A stretch of 64,000 bases of DNA from an uncultured Planctomycetaceae bacterium (lineage in GTDB: Bacteria; Planctomycetota; Planctomycetia; Pirellulales; Pirellulaceae): positions 1 to 64,000 of the forward strand of contig CALMEE010000128.1 of assembly GCA_937862885.1 (NCBI GenBank), in the 5' to 3' direction. Within the stretch, counting starts at the first letter, position 1. Each line of letters begins with the position of its first letter. Below, piece by piece: positions 9,434 through 17,707 of this stretch. A program made the translations under genes and the position numbers. Under the pieces are notes generated by a model, which was not told the origin of the DNA, did not search any database, and saw only the letters and a list, made by a program, of their open reading frames with translations.

Positions 9434-10576
9434 TCAAGCCGCGGTTACTTTGGAATTCGCTTTGATCGATTTGGAATTCACTTGAGTGCCCTCGTTCTGT
9501 TTGTCGTTGAGGCGAGCGTTTATCGAGATCGATTTCGCAAGCTCGACATCCTCGAGCAACCGATACATGCTGCGGGCAAGTTCATTGCGTGCTTGTTTTC
9601 GATACATGAGGCAATCGACGGCGTTTTTGAAATGTTGCTGATTGAAGTCGGAATCGGGAACAATCGTGGGGATCTGCATGAATCGTGCAAAGCACAGACC
9701 TTTTGATTTTGGCAACTTGGCCGACGCTTCACAATACAAACTGCTCACACCGATCAGGTCTGCTGCTTTGGTTGACCAACCCAAGAAATGGACTTGGTTC
9801 TTCAATAATGTTTTGCGCACGAACAATTGGAGTTCGCGTATGAAATCGCGTTTGCGCGGATCAACATCCCCGATAATGCACAGATGGACGTCATCGCGCA
9901 CGCCCTTCAAGATCTCACACGCCCAAATCAAATCGCGCAAGCCGTTGTTGGGTTGCAGGTACGTGACGGTCGTCACAAGTTTTGCGTGAGAGGGTAAACC
10001 GAATTCTCGAAGCACAACCTCGCGGTTACCTGTTTCAGAGTTCACATATCGGCTTTCGAACTCGAACCGATATGCAGGCGATTTTACGCTTACGTTTGTT
10101 TGTGGAATTCCCGATTCAATTAGTTCCTGAGCGATTTCTGGAGATGGTACTTGCCAATCGATGTGTGGCATCAACGGGAGACTTTCCGCAATCGCAATGC
10201 GCATTACATTTCGGAGAGATTGCTGCAAATGAACCGTCGCGCGTCGGATACGGCAACGGGCCAACGGTACCAACCAACTGAAAGGGTGCAAGCAAAACAA
10301 ATCGACGGTTGCAGGAGAGAAATTGTTAATGGCCGCGACAAGGTCTCGACTCGACGTGAATCCCCAACGATTCGAGACTGCCACGCGTTTGATGGGGATA
10401 TTGTTTCGGCTGAGCACGTCACACGCTTTGCTTGGTATCGACGGACCTTGCGGAGGTTCATGAGTCGACAACAGCATGATACGTAAATTCTCGGCTTCGT
10501 TAAGAGCATGGTCGATCGCAGCAGACTGATCGGCAAGTAACGAGCAATTGTCAGAAATAATCAGTCTTCGCTCCAT
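9434..10576 (-). CDS. Glycosyltransferase, GT-B fold, GT4-like
   Basis: A 380-residue protein whose C-terminal half has the GT4 layout: LVTTVTYLQPNNGLRDL (start of the second Rossmann domain), VHLCIIGD, a VHFLGW strand, and a segment where donor-binding residues normally sit. That segment reads ASAKLPKSKGLCFARF and lacks the usual E-x7-E pair, so the donor or mechanism may differ from typical retaining GT4 enzymes. The last about 40 residues are polar and low complexity (Lys/Ser/Asn). It lies 69 bases or fewer downstream of a second divergent glycosyltransferase and downstream of hpt, all on the minus strand, and may be cotranscribed with them. The acceptor is unknown; a cell-surface glycan is the default guess. 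Confidence 0.72.
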   Translation of the reverse strand: MERRLIISDNCSLLADQSAAIDHALNEAENLRIMLLSTHEPPQGPSIPSKACDVLSRNNIPIKRVAVSNRWGFTSSRDLVAAINNFSPATVDLFCLHPFSWLVPLARCRIRRATVHLQQSLRNVMRIAIAESLPLMPHIDWQVPSPEIAQELIESGIPQTNVSVKSPAYRFEFESRYVNSETGNREVVLREFGLPSHAKLVTTVTYLQPNNGLRDLIWACEILKGVRDDVHLCIIGDVDPRKRDFIRELQLFVRKTLLKNQVHFLGWSTKAADLIGVSSLYCEASAKLPKSKGLCFARFMQIPTIVPDSDFNQQHFKNAVDCLMYRKQARNELARSMYRLLEDVELAKSISINARLNDKQNEGTQVNSKSIKANSKVTAA

Positions 10577-10645
10577 CGAAATTCTTCATTGCGTTCGAGG
10601 TTTGTGTGGTGACAATTGCTCATAATTCGCCGCCACGCACAGCCA

Positions 10646-11836
10646 TCAACTGGGGATGGCGTCAATTAATTCGAGCAATAACATCGCGCTTTCGGCTATC
10701 GTAAACGATTGACCAGAATTATGCCCCCCCAATTTTTCGCTGGCATTCTCGGTATTAGCTTCGGTATTTTCAGCAAAAATGCTCGAAATCGCGTCGGGTA
10801 GGGTATCGCTTTGCAGACTGTGGACTTGCATCTGGCGTGGGATGACATCCAGCGCGTAGTCCGGCAAAGGGCCCTCGAAGCTGGCCAATATGGGGATCTG
10901 AAAAGCTTGCGCCAACAACGTGAACGGGGAGTCAATACGCAGCGGATCGCTGAACAGATAAACATCTGCGGCACCCAACGCAACGGACAGATCATCCAGT
11001 ACGAATCCCAACACCAGATAACCATTGACGTTCAAGGTGATCGACAAGTCCCAGAGATCCTGTTGGCGATTTCCCTCACCAATGATCCAAAACTTAGGTA
11101 ATGGGATTTTCTTGATGGCTTTTAAGGAATATAGCCAGCGATCCAAACGTTGACTCGCTGTAATCGGCCCAGCGATGATTGCCAACTTTTCATCGGTCTT
11201 TGTGCGCAGAATCGGGTGAGAATTGGATAACGCTTCTCTCGTCTTCAGCTTGATATCTAAAGGAGCAAATTGTTGTTGTTCGGCTTGAATTTGCGCGAGT
11301 GTTTTTGCGCGAATTGCGTTTGGAACCCAGGGAACATCAAAACCTTGTCGCTGCAACTCGAGTGCGAGCAATTTCGAGCTGGAGAAGTATTTAAGATGTG
11401 GCGGAGTTTGTTTGAGGTGCTTCTCCACGTTCCGGTCAACGTTGCCAGCGAACAACTGAAATGAATCGAAGCCAGATGGCTCCAAACGCACGCAACATTT
11501 CACACCCAGCTGTATCAATTGATCAACCAAGGTCCATGCGAAAATGGTACCCGGGAAGAATACGACAGCGTCAAAATCTTGTGGCCTCGCTCGCAAGAAT
11601 CTTGTGACTTCTTTTTCGAACGGGCGGTTTCCACGAAAAGTGGGAAACTTTTCAGGAAGACGAATAACGATCGACTTTCGAAAAGTGAACATCGATGGAC
11701 AATTTGCGTAGGGTCGGCTGGAAATAATCGTGACTTCGTGACCCATTTGGCTTAAGGCCTCAGCCAAATCAGCTGCGGCGTATTCCGGTTCATTCATCAA
11801 TGGCCAGAAACGTCGAATTACAAAGGCGAGTCGCAT
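10646..11836 (-). CDS. Glycosyltransferase family 4-like protein
   Basis: About 396 residues. The N-terminal Rossmann domain starts MRLAFVIRRFWPLMNEPEYAA, the usual GT4 pattern in which a glycine-rich loop is replaced by NEPEYAA, followed by AEALSQMGHEVTIIS. The C-terminal domain has KLAIIAGPITASQRLD, FWIIGEGNRQ and ADVYLFSDPLRIDSPFTLLAQAFQIPILAS, which aligns with the donor site but has D and Q where the E-x7-E glutamates usually lie. I place the start at ATG 11834-11836; a TTG four codons upstream (11848) is also in frame. Neighbours are a second glycosyltransferase downstream and hpt upstream, same strand. It probably decorates a surface polysaccharide, which is inference. Confidence 0.75.
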   Translation of the reverse strand: MRLAFVIRRFWPLMNEPEYAAADLAEALSQMGHEVTIISSRPYANCPSMFTFRKSIVIRLPEKFPTFRGNRPFEKEVTRFLRARPQDFDAVVFFPGTIFAWTLVDQLIQLGVKCCVRLEPSGFDSFQLFAGNVDRNVEKHLKQTPPHLKYFSSSKLLALELQRQGFDVPWVPNAIRAKTLAQIQAEQQQFAPLDIKLKTREALSNSHPILRTKTDEKLAIIAGPITASQRLDRWLYSLKAIKKIPLPKFWIIGEGNRQQDLWDLSITLNVNGYLVLGFVLDDLSVALGAADVYLFSDPLRIDSPFTLLAQAFQIPILASFEGPLPDYALDVIPRQMQVHSLQSDTLPDAISSIFAENTEANTENASEKLGGHNSGQSFTIAESAMLLLELIDAIPS

Positions 11837-11929
11837 TAAATTTCGCAATAGTTATGTCGTACATGTTCCCGAGTCACAACCAGTGCCGGTCGAGAATCTA
11901 CCTGGACTCGCGGGACTTTGCGTCTTCGG

Positions 11930-12451
11930 CTAATCGACAATGTCTTGAGGTTCAAGTACCGCTAAATACGGCAGATTGCGATACTCATCGCGGAAATCTA
12001 AACCGTAACCGACGACGAACTCATCTGGAATATCGAACATCGAAAAATCTGGACGGATGGGCACTTCGCAACGTCCAGATTTACTTAACAGAACGGCTGA
12101 TTTAATACTTTTTGGGCCGAAGGATTTTATTTCACGAATGACCTCATTTAATGTGTGCCCGGTGTCAAAAATGTCATCGATGAGGATGACATCGCGGTTC
12201 TTAATATCAGGCATCATGGATGCGTTGATAAAAAGCTCGCCTCGAGTGGTGGAATTGCGATAACTACTGGTTTGGATCACACCCACACGCAGCGGCATTT
12301 CTAGTTGACGCACGACATCAGCCAACAACATGACACTGCCGGTCAGTATGCCGATGATCGTGAGCGGAGATTTTCCGTACTCTTGGCGGATTTCTTCCGC
12401 CAAGCGGGCAACGCCATTCCGTAACTCATCTTCGGTCAACAAAATCCTCAC
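11930..12451 (-). CDS. hpt: Hypoxanthine phosphoribosyltransferase
   Basis: A 173-residue cytosolic purine-salvage enzyme that transfers phosphoribose from PRPP to hypoxanthine or guanine. The PRPP-binding motif VILIDDIFDTGHTL is at residues 88-101. The flexible-loop SY pair (TSSYRNSTT, 61-69) and the C-terminal base-binding region VVGYGLDFRDEYRNLPYLAVL are all present and the length is normal. The start codon is GTG (12449-12451), backed by a strong AAAGGAGG Shine-Dalgarno sequence about 5 bases upstream. It could head a transcription unit with the two glycosyltransferases downstream (gap about 90 bases), but no functional link is evident. Confidence 0.95.
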   Translation of the reverse strand: MRILLTEDELRNGVARLAEEIRQEYGKSPLTIIGILTGSVMLLADVVRQLEMPLRVGVIQTSSYRNSTTRGELFINASMMPDIKNRDVILIDDIFDTGHTLNEVIREIKSFGPKSIKSAVLLSKSGRCEVPIRPDFSMFDIPDEFVVGYGLDFRDEYRNLPYLAVLEPQDIVD

Positions 12452-12573
12452 GCTTCCTCCTTTTATTTTTGGACCGCCGGGCGATTGCGGTTCGATGCCA
12501 GCTTAATGCGGATGTAAAATGCCGCTATTGTAGCGCGATTCGCGGCGTTCCAAAAGTGTCATCCTTTGCCGAG

Positions 12574-12588
12574 TTTTTACGGTAAAAA
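12574..12588. promoter_or_regulatory. 15-base odd palindrome TTTTTAC-G-GTAAAAA
   Basis: A perfect 7-base inverted repeat around a single G lies in the spacer between the divergent hpt and ECF sigma genes, about 120 bases upstream of hpt and 165 upstream of the sigma start. It is a candidate operator. A palindrome of this size is expected a few times by chance in 64 kb, so support comes mainly from position. Confidence 0.25.
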
Positions 12589-12753
12589 AACTAGCCAAGT
12601 CCCGACGAGACGGACATTCACCAAGATTGTAAAGACTTTAACATAAAACGTCAGCTTAATTTAGGGCTGGGGGAATCAAAATCTGGACAAATGTCACTCA
12701 AAAAAGTGGAGTGCGCTGCAAGAGCGAAGCGATGTCGGTTACAATACATTGTC

Positions 12754-13323
12754 ATGACTCCTCCGGAAATTGCATTAAACTCGCGAACCGACGAAGCTCC
12801 CATCATCGATTGGGGAGAAGCCTTAAACGAGCACGAACGATGGTTGCGTTCGATCGTCTATCGACGCTTGGGTGAACCAGCTGCCGTTGAAGACGTAATG
12901 CAAGAAGTAGCCCTAGCGGCCGTACGTCAATTGGCGCCGATTCGAGAAGCCGACAAAGTCGCGCCATGGCTGTTTCGGTTGGCAATTCGCCAAACCCTGC
13001 TATATCGGCGTAAGATGGGGCGAGCCAGAAACCTTACCAAGCGGTACGCTGACCGCGTTCGGCCAGTTGAGGAGACGCGCGAAAATTCTCCGTTGGACTG
13101 GCTGTTAAGCCGCGAACGTAGCGACCTTGTTCGAAAAGCCGTGTGTCGTTTGAGACCCGAAGATGCGCTGATTCTAAAGATGAAGTATCAACAGGATCTC
13201 AGTTACCAGGAGATTGCAGAGTCGCTTTGTGTTAGCCACAGTGCCGTCGAGGCTAGATTACATCGTGCACGAGCAAGATTGAAAAAAGAAATTTCGTTTG
13301 CCGGAAACATGGGATTAGAGTAA
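12754..13323 (+). CDS. RNA polymerase sigma factor, ECF / sigma-70 family
   Basis: About 189 residues from ATG 12754; the frame is open for 21 more codons upstream. Region 2 is seen at residues of about 25-95, with the core-binding motif VEDVMQEVALAAVRQL and a W-L-F-R-L-A segment. Region 4 is at about 130-180, with the helix-turn-helix SYQEIAESLCVSHSAVEARLHRAR. Sequence between them is short, as in ECF factors, which have no region 1.1 or 3. It directs RNA polymerase to a specific promoter set. The next gene, 81 bases downstream, encodes a single-TM protein that could be its membrane regulator, and a secreted PDZ protein follows. A TACAAT sits just ahead of the chosen ATG, so a very short leader is possible. 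Confidence 0.9.
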   Translation: MTPPEIALNSRTDEAPIIDWGEALNEHERWLRSIVYRRLGEPAAVEDVMQEVALAAVRQLAPIREADKVAPWLFRLAIRQTLLYRRKMGRARNLTKRYADRVRPVEETRENSPLDWLLSRERSDLVRKAVCRLRPEDALILKMKYQQDLSYQEIAESLCVSHSAVEARLHRARARLKKEISFAGNMGLE

Positions 13324-13404
13324 CTGCAACATTTCGCTGTTTAACATCGCTGCGTATACCATTCCTCGATAAAGCGCATCGCGGTTTTTCGAATTACTGA
13401 ACAC

Positions 13405-14238
13405 ATGAACGACAGAAATCCACTCCGTATCTCCGACACCGTGCTCCAAAAATTGGTTGCAGGTCGTTTGAGTGACCAAGAGTATCGGGAAGTCTTGCAG
13501 ATTTTGGATCAATCGGAAGATGGCTGGAAGCGGTGTTCTTTGGCTTTCTTGGAAGACCAAGCGTTAAAGAAAGAGTTGAAGCAAATCAATTTTGAAGCCC
13601 TTGGGTTAGGCGGGTTTAATGAGTCGGTTGGCTTGAGTGAAGAACTGCCAGAAGGAAGGGAATTTTTTGGTAAGGAACTGCCTGCATGCCGGGCTTCTGA
13701 TGAATCCGCGCCGGAGAAATCGTTGATCGACATGTGCTTGACACAGGACAATTCCGTCGGCAACGACGGCGATGTTGGGATCGCCGCGAATTATGAATTA
13801 AGTCAATTTGCGGGCCGAAAATCTCTTAACGATCGCTTCGGTACCTCGCGGCATCGATTCGGTTGGTTGCGGCATAGCCGGTCGCCGTTTGTTGTCGTCG
13901 GCTTGGTTTGCACGATTGTCTTTGCAAGTGTGATGTTTCGATTGAGCCGAATTGACTCGCACACCAACTCCAATTCGATCATTTTCGGTGGCAATACCAA
14001 TAAAGTCGTCGATCAAACGGTAACAAAAACTGTTCCCGTAACATTGGGTGCCGTTGAATCACCGCAAAACTCGAATCTAGCCATGTTTCAATCGGTTGAC
14101 GAACTCTTCGAACAAAAACCGTACCGGACCAGAAAAATAAGTAGCGAAGTTGAAGTCCTTGAACGCAATGGCATTTTGTATGAAGTGCCCATCAAACGAA
14201 TCGAAGTGTATCCTTCTGATCTCAAACGTTTTCGGTAG
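13405..14238 (+). CDS. Single-pass membrane protein, possible anti-sigma or sigma-associated factor
   Basis: A 277-residue protein. The first about 60 residues are helical and charged (ISDTVLQKLVAGRLSDQEYREVLQILDQ). A polar linker leads to one transmembrane segment at about 161-180, after a basic stretch, and about 95 residues follow outside the cytoplasm. This cytoplasmic N-terminus / TM / external tail layout is that of anti-sigma factors, and it follows an ECF sigma gene by 81 bases. It lacks the HxxxCxxC zinc-binding motif of ZAS anti-sigma domains, so if it binds the sigma factor it does so by another fold. I do not recognise a named family. The C-terminal tail ends with a YEVPIKRIEVYPSDLKRFR segment that looks ordered. 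Confidence 0.6.
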   Translation: MNDRNPLRISDTVLQKLVAGRLSDQEYREVLQILDQSEDGWKRCSLAFLEDQALKKELKQINFEALGLGGFNESVGLSEELPEGREFFGKELPACRASDESAPEKSLIDMCLTQDNSVGNDGDVGIAANYELSQFAGRKSLNDRFGTSRHRFGWLRHSRSPFVVVGLVCTIVFASVMFRLSRIDSHTNSNSIIFGGNTNKVVDQTVTKTVPVTLGAVESPQNSNLAMFQSVDELFEQKPYRTRKISSEVEVLERNGILYEVPIKRIEVYPSDLKRFR

Positions 14239-14287
14239 ATGAATCAATCATGTTCATACCAGATCGTAAGGCGATATAATTTAATTC

Positions 14288-15475
14288 ATGTATAGAACTT
14301 CTATAGCTAATAACAGACTCCGACGACGCATGCGGCCAATTAAGTGGCACAATCAACTAACCATGCAACGACTCCGCATTGCTATCCTGTTGTTGTTCAG
14401 TTTTGTGTTGCACGTTCAATGTCATGCAATTTTGGTTCTAGTTCCGCAAAAGGGAGATACGGGACAGTTTGCGGCAAGTCACGCGGTTGGTGAGTCGATT
14501 AACGTTGGCGTTCGTTTGGATGTAACCCCGGCGCGGGATGCATATTGGATCGGAGTAGATTGTCAACAGATTACGCCGATCATTCAGTCGCAATTGAATA
14601 TCGAACATGGATTGGCGGTCTTGGAGGTTGCTGATCCGTCACCGGCCTGGCGTGCGGGGGTAAAGCAATACGACATATTGGTGCAATTTGAAGCGAAGCC
14701 ACTTCTCAATTGTGAGCAGTTTGCGAATTTGATTGACCATTTCGGTGAACAGGATATTTACATATCATTGTTGCGGCATGGCAAACTGCATAAATTGAAA
14801 ATCCGGCCCGAGCGACGGCCGTTATGCAAAGTTGCTTCAATAATTGTCGTTGCCCAACCGGATGGTTCGTTTGATTTAGAACGCGCGAAAGCAGAGATTG
14901 CTGAGGCGACTAAGTCGAAACCGTGCCCCGATTCGCTGCAGAAGTTTGAGTTGATCTTTGTGCAGAATCCAAGATTGCTCACCACGTTCAATACTGCGGT
15001 TGACGAACGCACTCAATTTACGGCCGCCGCGACAAAAAGTTCTCCATACACAAAAGCAGCGCTATTGGCATGCGTGGGAGATTGCAAGAATACCGAATGG
15101 TACCGAGTTTACGATGAAGTCCAAAATCAAATTCTAACATTATCCGAAATCGAACGCGCTTGCGGGAACGAGTGGCGTCGATTCGAGGAATATTTTAGCC
15201 AGCTTGAAGCCCAACATCGCGCCGCTAAGCGGATGCTGCATTGGCAACTTAACCAGTTAACCACTTCTACAGACCCTAAAATGCTAGATGAGATTTGGCA
15301 ACAGCGTTGCGAAGTCGAAGATGCGTTGCTGAAATGGGAGCAGGTGTCCAAGAAATTACGCTGTTACGGTGACGCGATACGTGCAAACGGGGATCGCCGA
15401 AACCGCCAGACGAGTGTTAACGATTCTCCTTATCGCATGCCTGCAAAAGCAGATGTTCCGCATGCAAACCGCTAA
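14288..15475 (+). CDS. Secreted PDZ-domain protein
   Basis: Up to 395 residues. The most convincing signal peptide begins at an internal Met (ATG 14363: MQRLRIAILLLFSFVLHVQC), so the mature start may lie 25 residues into the frame; ATG 14288 has a TATAAT at 14275-14280 and no Shine-Dalgarno. A PDZ domain spans roughly residues 90-175, shown by YWIGVDCQQI, GLAVLEVADPSPAWRAGVKQYDILVQF and the following helix. The C-terminal about 150 residues are helical, rich in Glu/Gln/Arg and probably coiled coil. There is no protease domain. It is the third gene after an ECF sigma factor and a one-TM protein, and may be part of the same envelope-sensing unit (inference). Confidence 0.7.
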   Translation: MYRTSIANNRLRRRMRPIKWHNQLTMQRLRIAILLLFSFVLHVQCHAILVLVPQKGDTGQFAASHAVGESINVGVRLDVTPARDAYWIGVDCQQITPIIQSQLNIEHGLAVLEVADPSPAWRAGVKQYDILVQFEAKPLLNCEQFANLIDHFGEQDIYISLLRHGKLHKLKIRPERRPLCKVASIIVVAQPDGSFDLERAKAEIAEATKSKPCPDSLQKFELIFVQNPRLLTTFNTAVDERTQFTAAATKSSPYTKAALLACVGDCKNTEWYRVYDEVQNQILTLSEIERACGNEWRRFEEYFSQLEAQHRAAKRMLHWQLNQLTTSTDPKMLDEIWQQRCEVEDALLKWEQVSKKLRCYGDAIRANGDRRNRQTSVNDSPYRMPAKADVPHANR

Positions 15476-15804
15476 ATGCATGGCCAGATGGACTATTGAT
15501 TTGCTGTGAAGCCTGGGCGTTATGGATGGCTTGGGGCAATTTTGGTCGACTGACATTGACGCAATGATGCTCGACCCATTACCATTTCGATTCTTGCAAT
15601 GTCTCGCGGTAACATGTTGATGCATCAGAATGTGATGAGACCGTGAAATTTCTGCAGAGAATTAGATGAGTTATGGACTTCTCATTCTTGATTTTTGGAT
15701 CAAATGCCCGCTATTGAACTGGCACGAGGCGAACCTCGATCTTAATGTTTTCTTAGCATTGAGAACTTTGCCTCGGAAACGCGACAAACTAAGGAGCCAA
15801 AGGA
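15476..15804. other. 329-base spacer
   Basis: No gene is visible. It contains a short palindrome TGATGCATCA (15618-15627), expected by chance. An AAGGAG at 15791-15796 is the ribosome binding site for the downstream TTG-initiated gene. Confidence 0.45.
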
Positions 15805-17577
15805 TTGGCAAGTTTTTTTATTCTAGACCATTCTCTAGACAAGGTCGGAAGTCATCACTATGACACCGTCCGCTTGTTGGCGCGCGAAGCCAGATGTCAA
15901 GGCTTCGAAGTAATCATCGGCGCGAATCGTGAGATTGGGCGTTTTGACTCAAAATCCCTTGATGCTGAAGTGCGACCTGTATTTCGCAAAAAGGTGTATT
16001 CCCCATACAGCCAACTCGGTGCGTTGCAGGAAATGATGCGCGTCAAGAACTTGCCGACTGAGGACGAGTCGAAGACCGCGATTGCGAGAATGCATCGCTG
16101 GCTAGCGGTACGACGTCTACGCGTGCAGCAAATTCGGCATGTGCGCGAATTCGCCCAAGATTGTCAGAAAATCTTCCATGAGCAAGCGATGGACACTGAG
16201 GACCACGCATTGCTGATGACGGCAAACGAACTGGATTTCACGGGTTTGGCCCAGTATTTGGCTGCAAATCCAAATACGGTGCAGGTTCATTGGCATATTG
16301 CTTTCCATTTCGGAATCTATCCAGGCCGCCCTTCGAGTCATGGCAAACAGAAATCGCGCATCGATCAAATACGTGACGTAATGCAATTTGCATTAGCACC
16401 GATTCCCTATCACCAATTCTCGTTTTACACGTCGACTGAGGAATTGGCTGATCAATACAATCAATTGGGCATTGCCCATTTTCGTATGATGCCATATCCA
16501 GTTGATCAGACGCTGGCCCAAGGTCGAGCGCTTAGCGCGACACCGGACCAGATAAACTTTACGGTCGCTGGAGGTTTGCGTCGGGAGAAGGGGAAGAAGG
16601 AACTAGGCAACGTCATCAACGACTTGAACGAGTTGCGAAAGACGGGAGCCAAGATCAAACTCCGTTTACAACGCCCTGCGCCCAAGATCTTTAAACGAAA
16701 ATCGATCCGGTTCGACATTCCGCCGCATGATCAGAACCAATTAATCGATTTCATTGACCATCCCATTGCCGAAGACGACTATCGCCGGTTGATCGAGACG
16801 ACGCACGTTGGGCTCCTATTCTACGATAGCCGGGCCTATTACGCGCGACGGGCAGGTGTCATGGGCGAGTACTTAACCAGAGGCTGTCCCGTGGTCGTTC
16901 CGGCAGGATGTTGGTTGAGTAATCAGCTCGCGGAGCCGACCTATCGTTACATCGAGTCTTTGACTGAGTCGATGAAAACAGGGAAAGCGACCGAATTGGC
17001 GGGCCTACATCACTCGCTTCGCAACGTTCCCATGGCTGGTGGGGTCCTGTCGTTCGATCATGATCAACATCCTTTTGAATTGGGAGGTCAGGTCATTTTG
17101 CCATCGGCGGCACTGGCCGTGCAATTCGAATGGCATTGGCCAAAACAGCCAGGAACCTACGCGGATTTGCGATTTCAAGCTTTTGACTCGGACCAGACGC
17201 TGCTCAGCGACCAGAGGCAAATTGTCGGGCACCGACCGGCCGGTGGTTCCGTCTATGCGCTGTTCCAATTACCCGCCGCTGCCGTAAATTACAAATTGAC
17301 CTTTCGAAACGCTTACGAAGATTCGACAGCCAGTGTCAAACAGGTACGTGTAACACCAGTAGGCAAACCCGGTACGTCACTTCCCACCTCGGCCGTAGGG
17401 GTCACGTTTGCCGATATCAGCCAGGTCAAGTCGGCAATTACCGAGGTGATTTCTCATTTTGCACACTATGCGAACACGGCTAGGCATTTCGCGAAATCAT
17501 GGGCCCGGTATCATGATCCAAAATATTGCATTAGTTTCTTGGTCAATGACATCAATCGTCAACGTCAGGCTGCCTGA
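15805..17577 (+). CDS. Glycosyltransferase with an inserted beta-sandwich-like domain
   Basis: A 590-residue protein. The start is TTG at 15805, fixed by AAGGAG 8 bases upstream and by the immediate first strand ASFFILDHSLDKVGSHHYD of a GT-B fold. Residues 1-235 form the N-domain. 250-400 form the nucleotide-sugar domain, with NFTVAGGLRREKGKKEL, a KIKLRLQR strand and YARRAGVMGEYLTRGCPVVVP, the usual donor loop with Glu355. Residues of about 405-520 are all-beta and unlike GT4 (FELGGQVILPSAALAVQFEW, GTYADLRFQAFDSDQ). Residues 540-585 (ITEVISHFAHYANTARHFAKSW) then look like the closing GT-B helix. Thus a beta domain appears inserted near the end. The acceptor is unknown. It stands alone on the plus strand and is followed by convergent glnE. 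Confidence 0.7.
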   Translation: MASFFILDHSLDKVGSHHYDTVRLLAREARCQGFEVIIGANREIGRFDSKSLDAEVRPVFRKKVYSPYSQLGALQEMMRVKNLPTEDESKTAIARMHRWLAVRRLRVQQIRHVREFAQDCQKIFHEQAMDTEDHALLMTANELDFTGLAQYLAANPNTVQVHWHIAFHFGIYPGRPSSHGKQKSRIDQIRDVMQFALAPIPYHQFSFYTSTEELADQYNQLGIAHFRMMPYPVDQTLAQGRALSATPDQINFTVAGGLRREKGKKELGNVINDLNELRKTGAKIKLRLQRPAPKIFKRKSIRFDIPPHDQNQLIDFIDHPIAEDDYRRLIETTHVGLLFYDSRAYYARRAGVMGEYLTRGCPVVVPAGCWLSNQLAEPTYRYIESLTESMKTGKATELAGLHHSLRNVPMAGGVLSFDHDQHPFELGGQVILPSAALAVQFEWHWPKQPGTYADLRFQAFDSDQTLLSDQRQIVGHRPAGGSVYALFQLPAAAVNYKLTFRNAYEDSTASVKQVRVTPVGKPGTSLPTSAVGVTFADISQVKSAITEVISHFAHYANTARHFAKSWARYHDPKYCISFLVNDINRQRQAA

Positions 17578-17707
17578 GAGCGATTACTCCGGTCGAAAAG
17601 TTGCCTAAACTGTCGCCATGCGCGCCGATGCGCAACGATGCGTCACGTTGATGGAGCAACGACTTCTCAGTATGTCGGTAATCATCATATCCACGCGTCT
17701 TACTCAA

